Virus record (IMG/VR): IMGVR_UViG_3300017732_000017
Span: 1-43,872 of that record
DNA: 43,872 bases
Reading direction: 5' to 3' (one strand)
Origin: a virus
Made by a program: the position numbers and the translations under genes. The notes beneath the pieces are model-generated. The model was not told where the DNA came from, did not search any database, and worked only from the letters and a program-made list of their open reading frames with translations. This document shows positions 6,239 through 14,196 of this stretch, in pieces (within the stretch, counting starts at the first letter, position 1; each line of letters starts with the position of its first letter).

Positions 6239-6973
6239 ATGTCATTCGACATCACACAAGCACAGGGCGTTGGCTCTGACAACTTGGAAGACTCTTCAGC
6301 TCTTCCTATCATTAGAATACTCCAAGACCAAAGTCCTGAGATTAACAAACGTAAGGACAAGTACATCGAAGGAGCAGAAGCTGGCGATTTGTACTGGAAC
6401 AGCGAGCAACGCACACTAGAGCGTCCTCTCAAGTTTATTCCAGTCAAAAGCGTAGCTTTGTACAGCGAATGGATACCCAAAGATGAGGGTGGCGGTCTTG
6501 TCGCCATTCACAACTTAGACATCGTTCATGACGAAAGGTACAAGAAAGATGTCAAGCGTCTCAATGACGAGTGGCTTGGCGACCACGAACTCAAGTACAC
6601 TCGTTACTGGATGATACTTGCCCACATTGATGGGGAGTGGCAAAAAGCTATGCTAGCTATGACCAGTACGCAACTTAAGGTAGCTCGCGAACTTTCTCGC
6701 GTTATCAAAAGTTTCAAGTACGAGTCTATGCCTGAAATCAATCCACCTATCTTTGCTAGGTCTTTTGAGCTGTCTACAATCGTTGAGAAAAATAAAGCCG
6801 ATCAAGAGTATTTCAACTTCACAGTTAAGCCTCTGGACGTCCTCGACTTTGACGAAGATAAAGAACTTCTTGAGCAGTCTTTTAGTTGCTTCAAAGATGC
6901 TTCCGAATCCTTGCCTAGCCCGGGCACAGTAGCAGCTCCAGTCGAGTTGCCTGTTGCTGGAGAACCTTTTTAA
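6239..6973 (+). CDS. Putative ssDNA-binding protein
   Basis: 244 residues with no textbook motif. It is an acidic protein with a probable beta-rich core (about 45-200: GDLYWNSEQRTLERPLKFIPVKSVALY, split by charged loops) and a disordered C-terminus rich in Pro/Val/Glu that ends AGEPF. A tail ending in acidic residue-Pro-Phe resembles the tip of bacterial SSB (DDIPF) that recruits replication enzymes. Position between DNA polymerase and primase also fits. It has its own A/C-rich leader, and a strong terminator follows 27 bases after the stop, so it may be made in larger amounts than its neighbours, as expected for an SSB. Function is inferred from context and tail only. Confidence 0.5.
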   Translation: MSFDITQAQGVGSDNLEDSSALPIIRILQDQSPEINKRKDKYIEGAEAGDLYWNSEQRTLERPLKFIPVKSVALYSEWIPKDEGGGLVAIHNLDIVHDERYKKDVKRLNDEWLGDHELKYTRYWMILAHIDGEWQKAMLAMTSTQLKVARELSRVIKSFKYESMPEINPPIFARSFELSTIVEKNKADQEYFNFTVKPLDVLDFDEDKELLEQSFSCFKDASESLPSPGTVAAPVELPVAGEPF

Positions 6974-6999
6974 TTTTTTCAGTATACTAGTCATATGCA

Positions 7000-7030
7000 G
7001 GGGGCCGTCGAAAGACGGCTCCCGTTTTAT
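7000..7030 (+). terminator. Terminator/attenuator with GAAA tetraloop before primase
   Basis: GGGGGCCGTC (7000-7009), loop GAAA, GACGGCTCCC (7014-7023) pair over 10 bp with one G-T, followed by GTTTTATT. This is a good intrinsic terminator lying between the putative SSB gene and the primase ATG at 7034. The tail touches the primase ribosome-binding region, so read-through would give primase and helicases at a lower level than the upstream genes. Confidence 0.75.
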
Positions 7031-7033
7031 TCC

Positions 7034-8557
7034 ATGAATTTAGCAAAAGAATTCCTATCTATATTCAGATCGCACCCTAATGTTTACGGGAGAACTGAAG
7101 TTACAGAAGGGTTTGATGAAAATGGTAAAGCCAACAGTAAAAGCTGGCTACAAAAAGAAGAACTTACAGAAAAAGTTTGGGAACAGCACTTAGCAGGAAA
7201 CCAGTCTATTGGCTGTGTTCCAATAAAACCTAACAACATGGTATCTTGGGGAGCTATAGACATAGACCTTTACCAAGAACAGTTGAACATGGAGTCTATT
7301 CTCAAAAAGATCTCCGAAGCATCTTTGCCATTTGTATTGTGCCGTTCCAAAAGCGGAGGAGGTCATCTATACCTGTTCCTAGAAAACCAAGTGCTAGCCA
7401 AGCAAATGGTAGAAAAGCTCGAAAAGTTTGCCGCATACTTTGGTCAAGGCGGCAGCGAAATATTTCCTAAACAAGTAACCATAGGCAAAGACGAAAACGA
7501 TGCAGACTACGGCAACTGGATAAACATGCCGTACAACGGAGAAACCAGTCTAAGATACGCACTTAACGAAGCAAACGACCGAGTGCCTATGGAAGATTTT
7601 CCCGAATACTGCAAAGCTCGTATGCTAACAGCAGCAGCTTTCAAAGATTTAGATCTTCCAGACATAGAAGAAATTTTACCAGAAGGCCCACCTTGTTTAA
7701 ATTACATCTTCAAAGAACGATCTGATCTTAACGAAATGCGTAACATTACACTGTCTAACGCAGCAGTGTATCTAAAAAAAGCACACGGAGACGAATGGCC
7801 TAATCACCTCAATACCCTAAATCAAAAGTTCTCCGAACCACTAGGAGACAGAGAACTAGAAGCCATAAAAAAATCCTATGAGAAAAAAGATTACCGCTAC
7901 CAATGCTCTAAAGAACCCTTGTGCCATTATTGCGATTCCCGAAAGTGTAAAGCTAAACAGTTCGGAATTGGCAAAGACGAAATTGTGCCGTCTAACCGTT
8001 CTCTTACCAAACTCAACACAGATCCCCCGCTCTGGTACATTACAATTGATAATAACCGGATCGCGCTTACTACCGACCAGCTATTCAACTTCACGCAATT
8101 CAACAAAAGATGCCTCGAAATTCTTAATAGAGTATTCCAACCTTATAAGCAATCCGAGTGGCTCGAAAATCTTGCATCTATTGTTCAAAATTGCACAATT
8201 ATTGACATACCTGAAGAGCTTACGGAAAAAGGTGTATTCCATGAAATTCTTCAAGACTTTCTTTTAGGAAGCCACGACGATGAATCCGCGCAATGTTTGA
8301 TACAAGGTATACCTTGGAGAACTTCCACCTCGTTTTATTTTAGACGTAAAGACTTACAAAAACGTCTCGATCTAGAAAAGTTTAAAGATTTAAAGGGCAA
8401 CGAAATAACGAACTTATTGAAGCAAAAGTACGAAGGACAAGCAAAAACACAACGCATAGGCTCGACTACGGTGCATTGCTGGAAGGTGCCTTCCAATCAC
8501 TTCCAAGATTCACCCGAGCTTGAACTCCTTGAATCCAAACCAAATGAACCTTTTTAA
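7034..8557 (+). CDS. Archaeo-eukaryotic-type DNA primase
   Basis: 507 residues from the ATG at 7034. An in-frame ATG 39 bases upstream is rejected because the terminator hairpin would lie inside the coding region and the added residues are not protein-like. AEP catalytic features: WGAIDID with D76 and D78, SKSGGGHLYLF (105-115) with H111, and GNWINMPY as the third motif. A four-Cys zinc site follows (C291, C297, C300, C305). The C-terminal ~190 residues look helical and may be a helicase-interaction domain. It resembles primases of the TOTE-conflict-element type found in phages. It should make primers for the family A polymerase. Its stop overlaps the next start by one base. Confidence 0.85.
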   Translation: MNLAKEFLSIFRSHPNVYGRTEVTEGFDENGKANSKSWLQKEELTEKVWEQHLAGNQSIGCVPIKPNNMVSWGAIDIDLYQEQLNMESILKKISEASLPFVLCRSKSGGGHLYLFLENQVLAKQMVEKLEKFAAYFGQGGSEIFPKQVTIGKDENDADYGNWINMPYNGETSLRYALNEANDRVPMEDFPEYCKARMLTAAAFKDLDLPDIEEILPEGPPCLNYIFKERSDLNEMRNITLSNAAVYLKKAHGDEWPNHLNTLNQKFSEPLGDRELEAIKKSYEKKDYRYQCSKEPLCHYCDSRKCKAKQFGIGKDEIVPSNRSLTKLNTDPPLWYITIDNNRIALTTDQLFNFTQFNKRCLEILNRVFQPYKQSEWLENLASIVQNCTIIDIPEELTEKGVFHEILQDFLLGSHDDESAQCLIQGIPWRTSTSFYFRRKDLQKRLDLEKFKDLKGNEITNLLKQKYEGQAKTQRIGSTTVHCWKVPSNHFQDSPELELLESKPNEPF

Positions 8558-10065
8558 TGAATGAAACAATATTTGTAGCTTCCGCAGGAACAGGCAAAAC
8601 AACAACCTTACTAAACAAACTAGAAGAACTTTTAAAACACACAGCTCCCGATAGAATCGTGTACACCACGTTTACTAATGCAGGAGCTAATGAAGCTATT
8701 GAACGAGCTTGCAAACGCTTTGATCTAAAGCCCGAGCAGTTTCCATACTTCAGAACTTTGCACAGCTTGTGCTACCGAAACATACGCAGGTATCCAATGT
8801 TAGGTTTTTCAGACTATATAGACTTTGGAAAAAACATTGGCTATCCGTTAAATGCGTTAAGAGCTATGTCTGCTAAAGATGGAACAGTAGATCCAAACTC
8901 AACAAGAGGTGATAAGCTTTTAGCTATGGACAACTTAATGCGCAATAAACGGATAAGCTCGTTTAAAAAAATGTGCTTTGATAAGTCTATTAACGGCCAA
9001 GAAACACCAGAAGTATTAGAACACTTCTCCAAGTCTTATCGAACCTACAAAGACTCTATAGCCAAGATAGACTTTACAGATCAACTAGAAATGTTCCTAG
9101 AACAAAACGAGCCTTTGGATGCGGATTATGTGTTTTGCGACGAGGCTCAAGACTTTTCTAAGTTGCAGTGGCGTATCATAGATTTGCTAGCTAAACCAAC
9201 TAAACACGTTTATGTAGCAGGGGATGACAAACAATCCATCTACGAGTTCAGCGGAGGCGATCCCGACGCGCTAATTCATAGAGTAGGGCGTAGAGTAATC
9301 TTAGACACTTGCTACAGGTTACCTAAATCCATACTAAACTTTGCAGAGTCTGTAGCCCGTAGGATACAAAACAAAACAGAATACTCTGTTGCCAGTAGAA
9401 CCGAAGGCGGAAACGTGCAGCATGTATCTAACTTAGATCGAATAGATATGAGTCAAGGTTCGTGGTTACTGCTAGGTAGAAACCGGTCGTTTCTACCCAT
9501 ACTAGAAGATGCTGTAATCAAAAAAGGCCACTTGTTCAAATCTATCGTATCTAACATAATTCCTGCAAACCTGCCCCCCGCTATAAAAGTATGGCAGTAT
9601 TTGCACCAAGGACTTCCAGCTTCCGCTAAAGACATAAAACCAATCTATCAAACCTATTTGCCCACGGGAAAACGAATAAAAAGAGGATTTAAAAAATTAA
9701 TGCAAGCGCTTCCCGATGACGAAGTTCTTACCTTAGATTGTCTAATAGAAAACTACGGATTGCTTTGCGATCTTCCGTGGGATCAAGCTTTCGAAATAAG
9801 CGACAGACTAAAAGCTTACTTGCAAAAAGCTTTTGCAAACGACAAAAGCAGAACAAGAATAGAAATTACAACAATACACGCTACCAAAGGTAGAGAAGCT
9901 GATAACGTAGTTGTCTTACCTGATATGTCTTGGACTACATGGAACTCGTTCAAAGAAAATCCCGACACGGAACACCGAACTTTTTATGTAGCTTGTACAC
10001 GAGCTAAAAACAATCTGTACATTCACCAACCTATCAGTGACAACTTTTACCAGTATCCGTCATGA
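8557..10065 (+). CDS. UvrD/Rep-like superfamily 1 helicase
   Basis: 502 residues with a full SF1A motif set: motif I ASAGTGKTTT (K14, T15), motif Ia YTTFTNAGANEAIERA, motif II DEAQD (195-199), motif III GDDKQSIYEFSGG, motif V TIHATKGREADNVV, motif VI FYVACTRAK near the C-terminus. It is shorter than UvrD or Rep (about 670-720 residues), so the 1B/2B insertions are reduced. A 3'-5' unwinding role in phage replication or recombination is inferred from the family. It overlaps the primase stop by one base and the SNF2 gene by four, indicating coupled translation. Confidence 0.95.
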   Translation: MNETIFVASAGTGKTTTLLNKLEELLKHTAPDRIVYTTFTNAGANEAIERACKRFDLKPEQFPYFRTLHSLCYRNIRRYPMLGFSDYIDFGKNIGYPLNALRAMSAKDGTVDPNSTRGDKLLAMDNLMRNKRISSFKKMCFDKSINGQETPEVLEHFSKSYRTYKDSIAKIDFTDQLEMFLEQNEPLDADYVFCDEAQDFSKLQWRIIDLLAKPTKHVYVAGDDKQSIYEFSGGDPDALIHRVGRRVILDTCYRLPKSILNFAESVARRIQNKTEYSVASRTEGGNVQHVSNLDRIDMSQGSWLLLGRNRSFLPILEDAVIKKGHLFKSIVSNIIPANLPPAIKVWQYLHQGLPASAKDIKPIYQTYLPTGKRIKRGFKKLMQALPDDEVLTLDCLIENYGLLCDLPWDQAFEISDRLKAYLQKAFANDKSRTRIEITTIHATKGREADNVVVLPDMSWTTWNSFKENPDTEHRTFYVACTRAKNNLYIHQPISDNFYQYPS

Positions 10066-11483
10066 AATACAAAACACCCCCATACAACCACCAAAAAAAC
10101 ATAGTAGAGCAATTTTACAACAGACCTTACGGAGCTTTGTTTTTAGAACAAGGCTTAGGCAAAACAAAAATATTGCTAGATATTGTAGCCAACAGTCCAG
10201 AAACCAATGCTGTCCTTGTGCTAGCTCCTAACGGGCTACATGCCAACTGGTACTACAAAGAAGTCAAAGAGCATTACGACGGAGCAATGGGTTTTTTTTG
10301 GCAAGGCCCTATTAAAACACAAAAAGCAAAAATAGCAGCTAATTTATTTTTTAGTGGAAAGCTTCCAGAAAACCACAAACGTTTTTTATTCATGAATAGC
10401 GAAGCTATCCGTACCAAACACGGGTACGAATTCGCGTTATTATTTCTACAAAGATTTCAAGATAACATGGTTGTTATCGACGAATCTTCGTGCATCAAGA
10501 ACCCAAAAGCAAAAGTAACCAAAGCAGCATTAAAACTAAGAAATAAATCAAAACGTAGATTCATCTTATCAGGAACTCCAATAACACAGGGGCCTATGGA
10601 TTTGTTCAGTCAAGCCAAGTTCCTAAGTGAGTATTCGATACCTTATAAGACGTACACTGCATACAAAGCTACATTCGCTATTGAAGAAATGAGGTATGCG
10701 GGAGCTAGGTCGTTTAAAAAGATTACAGGTTACAAAAACCTAGATCATCTAACTGACGTCATGAAACCTTTTTCAATTAGATTAAGGAAAAAAGATTGTT
10801 TAGATCTACCTGAAAAGCTCTGGCAGACCCAACTAGTAGCAATGACTGCTTCGCAGAAGAAAGCCTACGAAGATCTAAAGAACAACGCGCTTACCGTGTT
10901 AGAAGAATCTAAAACAGTAAGTAGCACTTTGCCATTAACTACCATAATTAAGTTACAGCAAATTTGTTCAGGCTTTGTAACTACCGATGAAGGCGAGGAA
11001 ATAGAACTTGATAACAACAAAATCAAAGCTTTACTTTCTATTGCAGAAACAACAAGACCTCTTGTAATTTTTTGCGCTTTTCGTAAAAACATAGCTCAAG
11101 TGATCAAGGCCATTTCCGAGATCTACGATCCATCTAAGATAGCTTGCATTGTTGGGGGCAACAAAAGCTCGGATCGTAGCTCGGAAGTGGCTCGCTTTCA
11201 AAGAGGCGACGCTCAATTTATGATTTGCACTTCAGCGGGAGCCAAAGGGCTAACCCTTACTAAATCTTCGCACCTAGTATACTACTCTAACAGTTACTCT
11301 CTAGAAACTAGATTGCAAAGCCAAGATCGCATACACCGTATTGGTCAAAACAATACATGCGTATACACAGACTTAGTAGTTCAAGGATCTATAGACGAAA
11401 AAATTCTTCAAATCCTACAAAGCAAAAAAGACCTGAGTAATATGGTCTTAGATGAACTTATAACTTTAATCAAACAAAGCTAA
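10062..11483 (+). CDS. SNF2-family superfamily 2 ATPase/helicase
   Basis: 473 residues. Motif I EQGLGKT (K34, T35), motif II DESS (140-143), motif III SGTP, C-terminal motif V AGAKGLTL and motif VI LQSQDRIHRIGQ, the last diagnostic of SNF2/Rad54-like ATPases. It is a minimal two-RecA-domain protein without accessory chromatin-type domains. Phage SNF2-like proteins are thought to remodel protein-DNA or branched DNA; the precise role here is unknown. It starts with an ATGA overlap on the SF1 helicase and ends one base into the muralytic enzyme gene. Confidence 0.95.
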   Translation: MKYKTPPYNHQKNIVEQFYNRPYGALFLEQGLGKTKILLDIVANSPETNAVLVLAPNGLHANWYYKEVKEHYDGAMGFFWQGPIKTQKAKIAANLFFSGKLPENHKRFLFMNSEAIRTKHGYEFALLFLQRFQDNMVVIDESSCIKNPKAKVTKAALKLRNKSKRRFILSGTPITQGPMDLFSQAKFLSEYSIPYKTYTAYKATFAIEEMRYAGARSFKKITGYKNLDHLTDVMKPFSIRLRKKDCLDLPEKLWQTQLVAMTASQKKAYEDLKNNALTVLEESKTVSSTLPLTTIIKLQQICSGFVTTDEGEEIELDNNKIKALLSIAETTRPLVIFCAFRKNIAQVIKAISEIYDPSKIACIVGGNKSSDRSSEVARFQRGDAQFMICTSAGAKGLTLTKSSHLVYYSNSYSLETRLQSQDRIHRIGQNNTCVYTDLVVQGSIDEKILQILQSKKDLSNMVLDELITLIKQS

Positions 11484-11851
11484 TGACCTTACTACAAATT
11501 ATGATGGTGTTAATCACCGTAGAAACAGGCGGCCATCCTGACCCTGCAAACGCAGTAGGAGACAACGGAAAAGCACTAGGCATTTTACAAATGCACAAAG
11601 CGTATGTAGCCGATGCTGCAGAACACGCCAATGTTACTTGGAGTCACGCCGACGCACTAGACCCTTCAAAAGCAAGAAAAATTTTCTTAGCTTACATGAA
11701 CAGGTATGCGAAAATGGAACACAAGCCTCATCACATGAGCTATGCGGAGTACGTTTCGAGAAAACACAATGGCGGCCCAACAGGCCATTTAAAAAATTCC
11801 ACAATTTCATATTGGCATAAAGTTAAAAGTTTAATTAGATCCGTCAATTAA
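11483..11851 (+). CDS. Lysozyme-like/lytic transglycosylase
   Basis: 122 residues of the lysozyme-like fold: VETGG (13-17) with E14 as the probable catalytic acid, then NAVGDNGKALGILQM (23-37), the strand-helix block shared by SLT and phage P5-type muralytic enzymes, and a late HNGG block. There is no clear cleavable signal peptide, though the first 12 residues are hydrophobic. It probably degrades peptidoglycan at lysis or entry. Unlike most phages, it sits at the end of the replication operon and not beside the holin candidates. Its 3' end overlaps the 3' end of the opposing minus-strand gene by 21 bases. Confidence 0.85.
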   Translation: MTLLQIMMVLITVETGGHPDPANAVGDNGKALGILQMHKAYVADAAEHANVTWSHADALDPSKARKIFLAYMNRYAKMEHKPHHMSYAEYVSRKHNGGPTGHLKNSTISYWHKVKSLIRSVN

Positions 11852-12040
11852 TCTTTCTAGCTCTACTACAGAACCTGCGGAAACAGTAGACAACAAAACT
11901 ATTTGTTCGTGCTTATCGTTTGTTTTACTAAAAGATTCAAACTGTACACCAGTGTCTGTACTAATGGCAACAAGTGCGCAATTCCAATCAGGATCTAACG
12001 TGTCTAAACATTTAGAAACTAAAGCATCGTTATTATTCAT
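11831..12040 (-). CDS. Small unknown protein at the late-operon end
   Basis: 69 residues from the ATG at 12040; a GTG three codons upstream (12049) is an alternative. The sequence (MNNNDALVSKCLDTLDPDW...) reads like a compact alpha/beta protein with VALVAIST-type strands and no known motif. It follows the metallophosphoesterase gene by 22 bases and is the last gene of the minus-strand unit, overlapping the lysozyme-like gene tail to tail. No function assigned. Confidence 0.65.
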   Translation of the reverse strand: MNNNDALVSKCLDTLDPDWNCALVAISTDTGVQFESFSKTNDKHEQIVLLSTVSAGSVVELERLIDGSN

Positions 12041-12062
12041 AGCAACCACAGCACTCTATTGA

Positions 12063-13106
12063 TTACAATAGCTTCCCTTTGTCTATCCTATAATTGTCTA
12101 CTTTAAAAATACCTGAAGAAGACAAATTCAACTCAGCAAAACCGTGATTCCACCTATTAAGAGGCATGTATTTAGGGCTAAGGTCGCACAAACAACCAAT
12201 AGACCAAGCAGTCATTACGGAACCTAAAATATCTGGGTCAGTATGCTCGCTTGTTTGATGGTGGTGCGAAACCATTACACTACTTTTAGCTTTGGTGTAA
12301 TAACCTTTAGCTACATTAACTGGAGAAAATACGCTTCTCACGTACTCATGCCCGTGAATAATAGGTAGATTTCCAATCTTAACAATTCGTTTTTCATTCA
12401 CCCATTCAACACCAAGAACATCTAAACCAAAAACATTTTCAAAATTAAAATGATCCAGCTCTAATAGCTCGGGAGCGCGGTTAGCCATATAAATCTGATA
12501 CCGCTCTTCATGATTGCCTTCTTTCCAAACGCAACGAATAGGAGCAATCTCGTTAAGCAACATGTCTAAAATCTGCCTGCAAATTTCAAGCTCTTCTTTA
12601 AAATGACGAGTCCCGGGATCTTTAGTAAACCTGCTCAAATGGTGGCAGTCCATAAAGTCCCCATTAATAAAAATAGTATCTGGCTGATACTCCTTAGCTC
12701 TGTCAATTACTGAAGTTAATGCAGAAACCGAATGAAACGGGACGTGTACATCAGAAATAATCAACACTTTACGTGCGTTTTTGTCTAACACATAAGGCGT
12801 GTAATCTTTATGATCCGCCGAAGGTATGCGATAAGGATTAGCTCTGTGAGTTTCTCCGTCGTGCGTTTTTTTAAGCTTACGGTATTTTCTCCCCTTCTCG
12901 CCAAAAGACCCGTTGTAATAACGCACAGCATTTCTAGCCTTTTCTACAGAATCAAAATGCTCTGGGTGATGCGTACATAAAGCGCGAGCTATAGTCTTAT
13001 GACCATAGCCCTTATACTTTTTTAGATAATCTAAAACAAGAACACCTCTAGGGGAATCGCTAATATTTGCCTCTCTTTCCTTTAGGACTGCTTTTAGTAC
13101 GCCCAC
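12063..13106 (-). CDS. Calcineurin-like metallophosphoesterase
   Basis: 347 residues. Metal-binding motifs in order: SDVH (118-121), NGD (148-150) plus D153, GNHE (197-200), IIHGH, and a late HHH block (SHHHQTSEH). These define the metallo-dependent phosphatase fold with two metal ions. The N-terminal ~100 residues contain a helix-turn-helix-like region (HKTIARAL, KARNAVRYYNG), suggesting nucleic-acid binding. Possible substrates are nucleic acids, cyclic nucleotides or tRNA ends, but the sequence does not decide. The start overlaps the upstream basic-protein gene by 47 bases; no better start exists before the HTH region. Confidence 0.85.
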   Translation of the reverse strand: MGVLKAVLKEREANISDSPRGVLVLDYLKKYKGYGHKTIARALCTHHPEHFDSVEKARNAVRYYNGSFGEKGRKYRKLKKTHDGETHRANPYRIPSADHKDYTPYVLDKNARKVLIISDVHVPFHSVSALTSVIDRAKEYQPDTIFINGDFMDCHHLSRFTKDPGTRHFKEELEICRQILDMLLNEIAPIRCVWKEGNHEERYQIYMANRAPELLELDHFNFENVFGLDVLGVEWVNEKRIVKIGNLPIIHGHEYVRSVFSPVNVAKGYYTKAKSSVMVSHHHQTSEHTDPDILGSVMTAWSIGCLCDLSPKYMPLNRWNHGFAELNLSSSGIFKVDNYRIDKGKLL

Positions 13107-13353
13107 CTTTGCCTTTCCAAAGTTCAGTGCAAGCTAAATGTTTAGCCGTTCCTGCTTTAGCCGTGCTACACTTGTGCCTAGCCCTAAAAGATTTACGAGC
13201 AGCAGGTGAATAATTGTGCCCGTAACCACTAGCTCCTGCATGTACTAGCTTCTTCTTGCCGCCAGAACAGTACAACTTCATGATTTTTTTGCCCGGGCGA
13301 CTGCTTTTTTTAACCTGCCCGCACTTCATAGATGCTTTAGGACTTTTTGACAT
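13060..13353 (-). CDS. Small lysine-rich marine-phage protein
   Basis: 97 residues, very basic, with four cysteines. The core reads KLYCSGGKKKLVHAG, GYGHN, ARKSFRARHKC, KHLACTELWKG, a pattern I know as a recurrent uncharacterised protein (DUF5872-like) of marine phages. The paired Cys and His suggest metal binding; the charge suggests DNA or RNA binding. It follows two other tiny basic proteins, all in the late unit, so a virion or DNA-condensing role is possible. Function is unknown. Confidence 0.75.
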   Translation of the reverse strand: MSKSPKASMKCGQVKKSSRPGKKIMKLYCSGGKKKLVHAGASGYGHNYSPAARKSFRARHKCSTAKAGTAKHLACTELWKGKGGRTKSSPKGKRGKY

Positions 13354-13357
13354 CGTA

Positions 13358-13459
13358 CTACTTTTTTTTCTTTTTTCCTGCCATTGGCCTTTTTTGGCCT
13401 TTGGCAGATTTAGATGGGCGTCCTACTTTACTTCCGTATGTTCCTTTTCCGTATGGCAT
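13358..13459 (-). CDS. 33-residue basic peptide
   Basis: ATG at 13459, TAG at 13358. The peptide starts MPYGKGTYGSKVGRPSK and ends in a run of five lysines. It lies four bases upstream of the 97-residue gene and four downstream of the 49-residue gene. Gly/Lys/Arg-rich peptides of this form accompany the same neighbours in other marine phages as I remember them. Too short for automatic ORF calling but well placed. Confidence 0.6.
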   Translation of the reverse strand: MPYGKGTYGSKVGRPSKSAKGQKRPMAGKKKKK

Positions 13460-13463
13460 AATA

Positions 13464-13613
13464 TTATTTACTTTTTTTAGCGGTTTTAGCTGATTGTTTA
13501 AATGCTTTAGCTGTCGGAGCACCTTTCGATCCCGGCTTTCTCATCCGTTCTTTTGACCCAGCTTTAATTCTTTTACGTTTAGCGTGAATATTTGCGTACA
13601 ATCCTCGTGACAT
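13464..13613 (-). CDS. 49-residue basic marine-phage protein
   Basis: ATG at 13613, TAA at 13464. The sequence begins MSRGLYANIHAKRKRI and contains RMRKPGSKGAPTAKAF, a wording I have met repeatedly in marine phage genomes as a conserved orphan. It is about one third Lys/Arg. It is transcribed with the late genes, just downstream of the putative holin. Its strong conservation despite its size suggests a real structural or nucleic-acid-binding role, which remains unknown. Confidence 0.75.
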   Translation of the reverse strand: MSRGLYANIHAKRKRIKAGSKERMRKPGSKGAPTAKAFKQSAKTAKKSK

Positions 13614-13621
13614 AATTATTT

Positions 13622-14032
13622 TTATTTAACTTGTGAACTTCCAAAATAAAAACCCAACAAAGCTAGCATTCCTTGCCGAACTTCGGGTAGCAAAACAAAA
13701 CCTTCTAAGTGTTTCCATTTGTCTGCGCCAATCCCTAAAAATTTAAATATTCCTAATTTCTGGGCTTCTACTGTAACGGGTATATCAAAAAACGCCATAA
13801 TAAACGGCGCAAATACTACAGAAAACAAAATGCACATAGCAATAAGCTTTCTAACCCACGCTCCACTTTCTCCCGATCTCTGAGCAGCTCTATCTGCGGA
13901 AGCGTCAGACACCTCCTGTTTTTTAATCATGGCCTGAATAGCGTTTGCTTGGATGTTCATTTGTGCAGAAATAAGTTTCATAACAAATCCCGTGACTCCA
14001 CCTCCAAGCATTGCCACTAACTCGCCTGTCAT
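13622..14032 (-). CDS. Membrane protein, holin candidate
   Basis: 136 residues. N-terminal hydrophobic/Gly-rich segment (LVAMLGGGVTGFVM), an amphipathic middle, a clear membrane helix KLIAMCILFSVVFAPFIMAFF (about 62-82, Lys at its edge), and a third hydrophobic segment near the end (MLALLGFYFG). Three-segment membrane proteins of this form are often annotated as holins or holin-associated in marine phages. The start overlaps the stop of the 55-residue membrane protein (ATGA). The muralytic enzyme is on the other strand, about 2 kb away. Confidence 0.65.
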   Translation of the reverse strand: MTGELVAMLGGGVTGFVMKLISAQMNIQANAIQAMIKKQEVSDASADRAAQRSGESGAWVRKLIAMCILFSVVFAPFIMAFFDIPVTVEAQKLGIFKFLGIGADKWKHLEGFVLLPEVRQGMLALLGFYFGSSQVK

Positions 14033-14196
14033 TTTTTGTCTTTAATCTCCTTTAAAACTTTTACAGTAGAAAGAATCATAAATATTACAGTAGATGCCGA
14101 AGCTATAACAGATAGCAACTCGTCTGTCCCTGCTAAAGCCAAGCCAGTTCCCGATCCTATTACACCTATTAATGACCTATCTACTATGTCTTTCAT
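14029..14196 (-). CDS. 55-residue two-helix membrane protein, holin-like
   Basis: ATG at 14196 directly follows the stop of the Fn3 protein; TGA at 14029-14031 overlaps the next start. Two hydrophobic stretches (SLIGVIGSGTGLALAG and LLSVIASASTVIFMILSTV) are followed by a charged tail ending KEIKDKK. Size, two helices and basic C-terminus fit a class II holin, and the next gene is a larger membrane protein, so the pair may be holin and holin partner. The assignment is by topology only. Confidence 0.6.
   Translation of the reverse strand: MKDIVDRSLIGVIGSGTGLALAGTDELLSVIASASTVIFMILSTVKVLKEIKDKK

Noticed and set aside
6995-7033. Upstream ATG as primase start
   Set aside because: The extra 13 codons span the terminator hairpin and give a peptide unlike the family; the ATG at 7034 starts a natural N-terminus.
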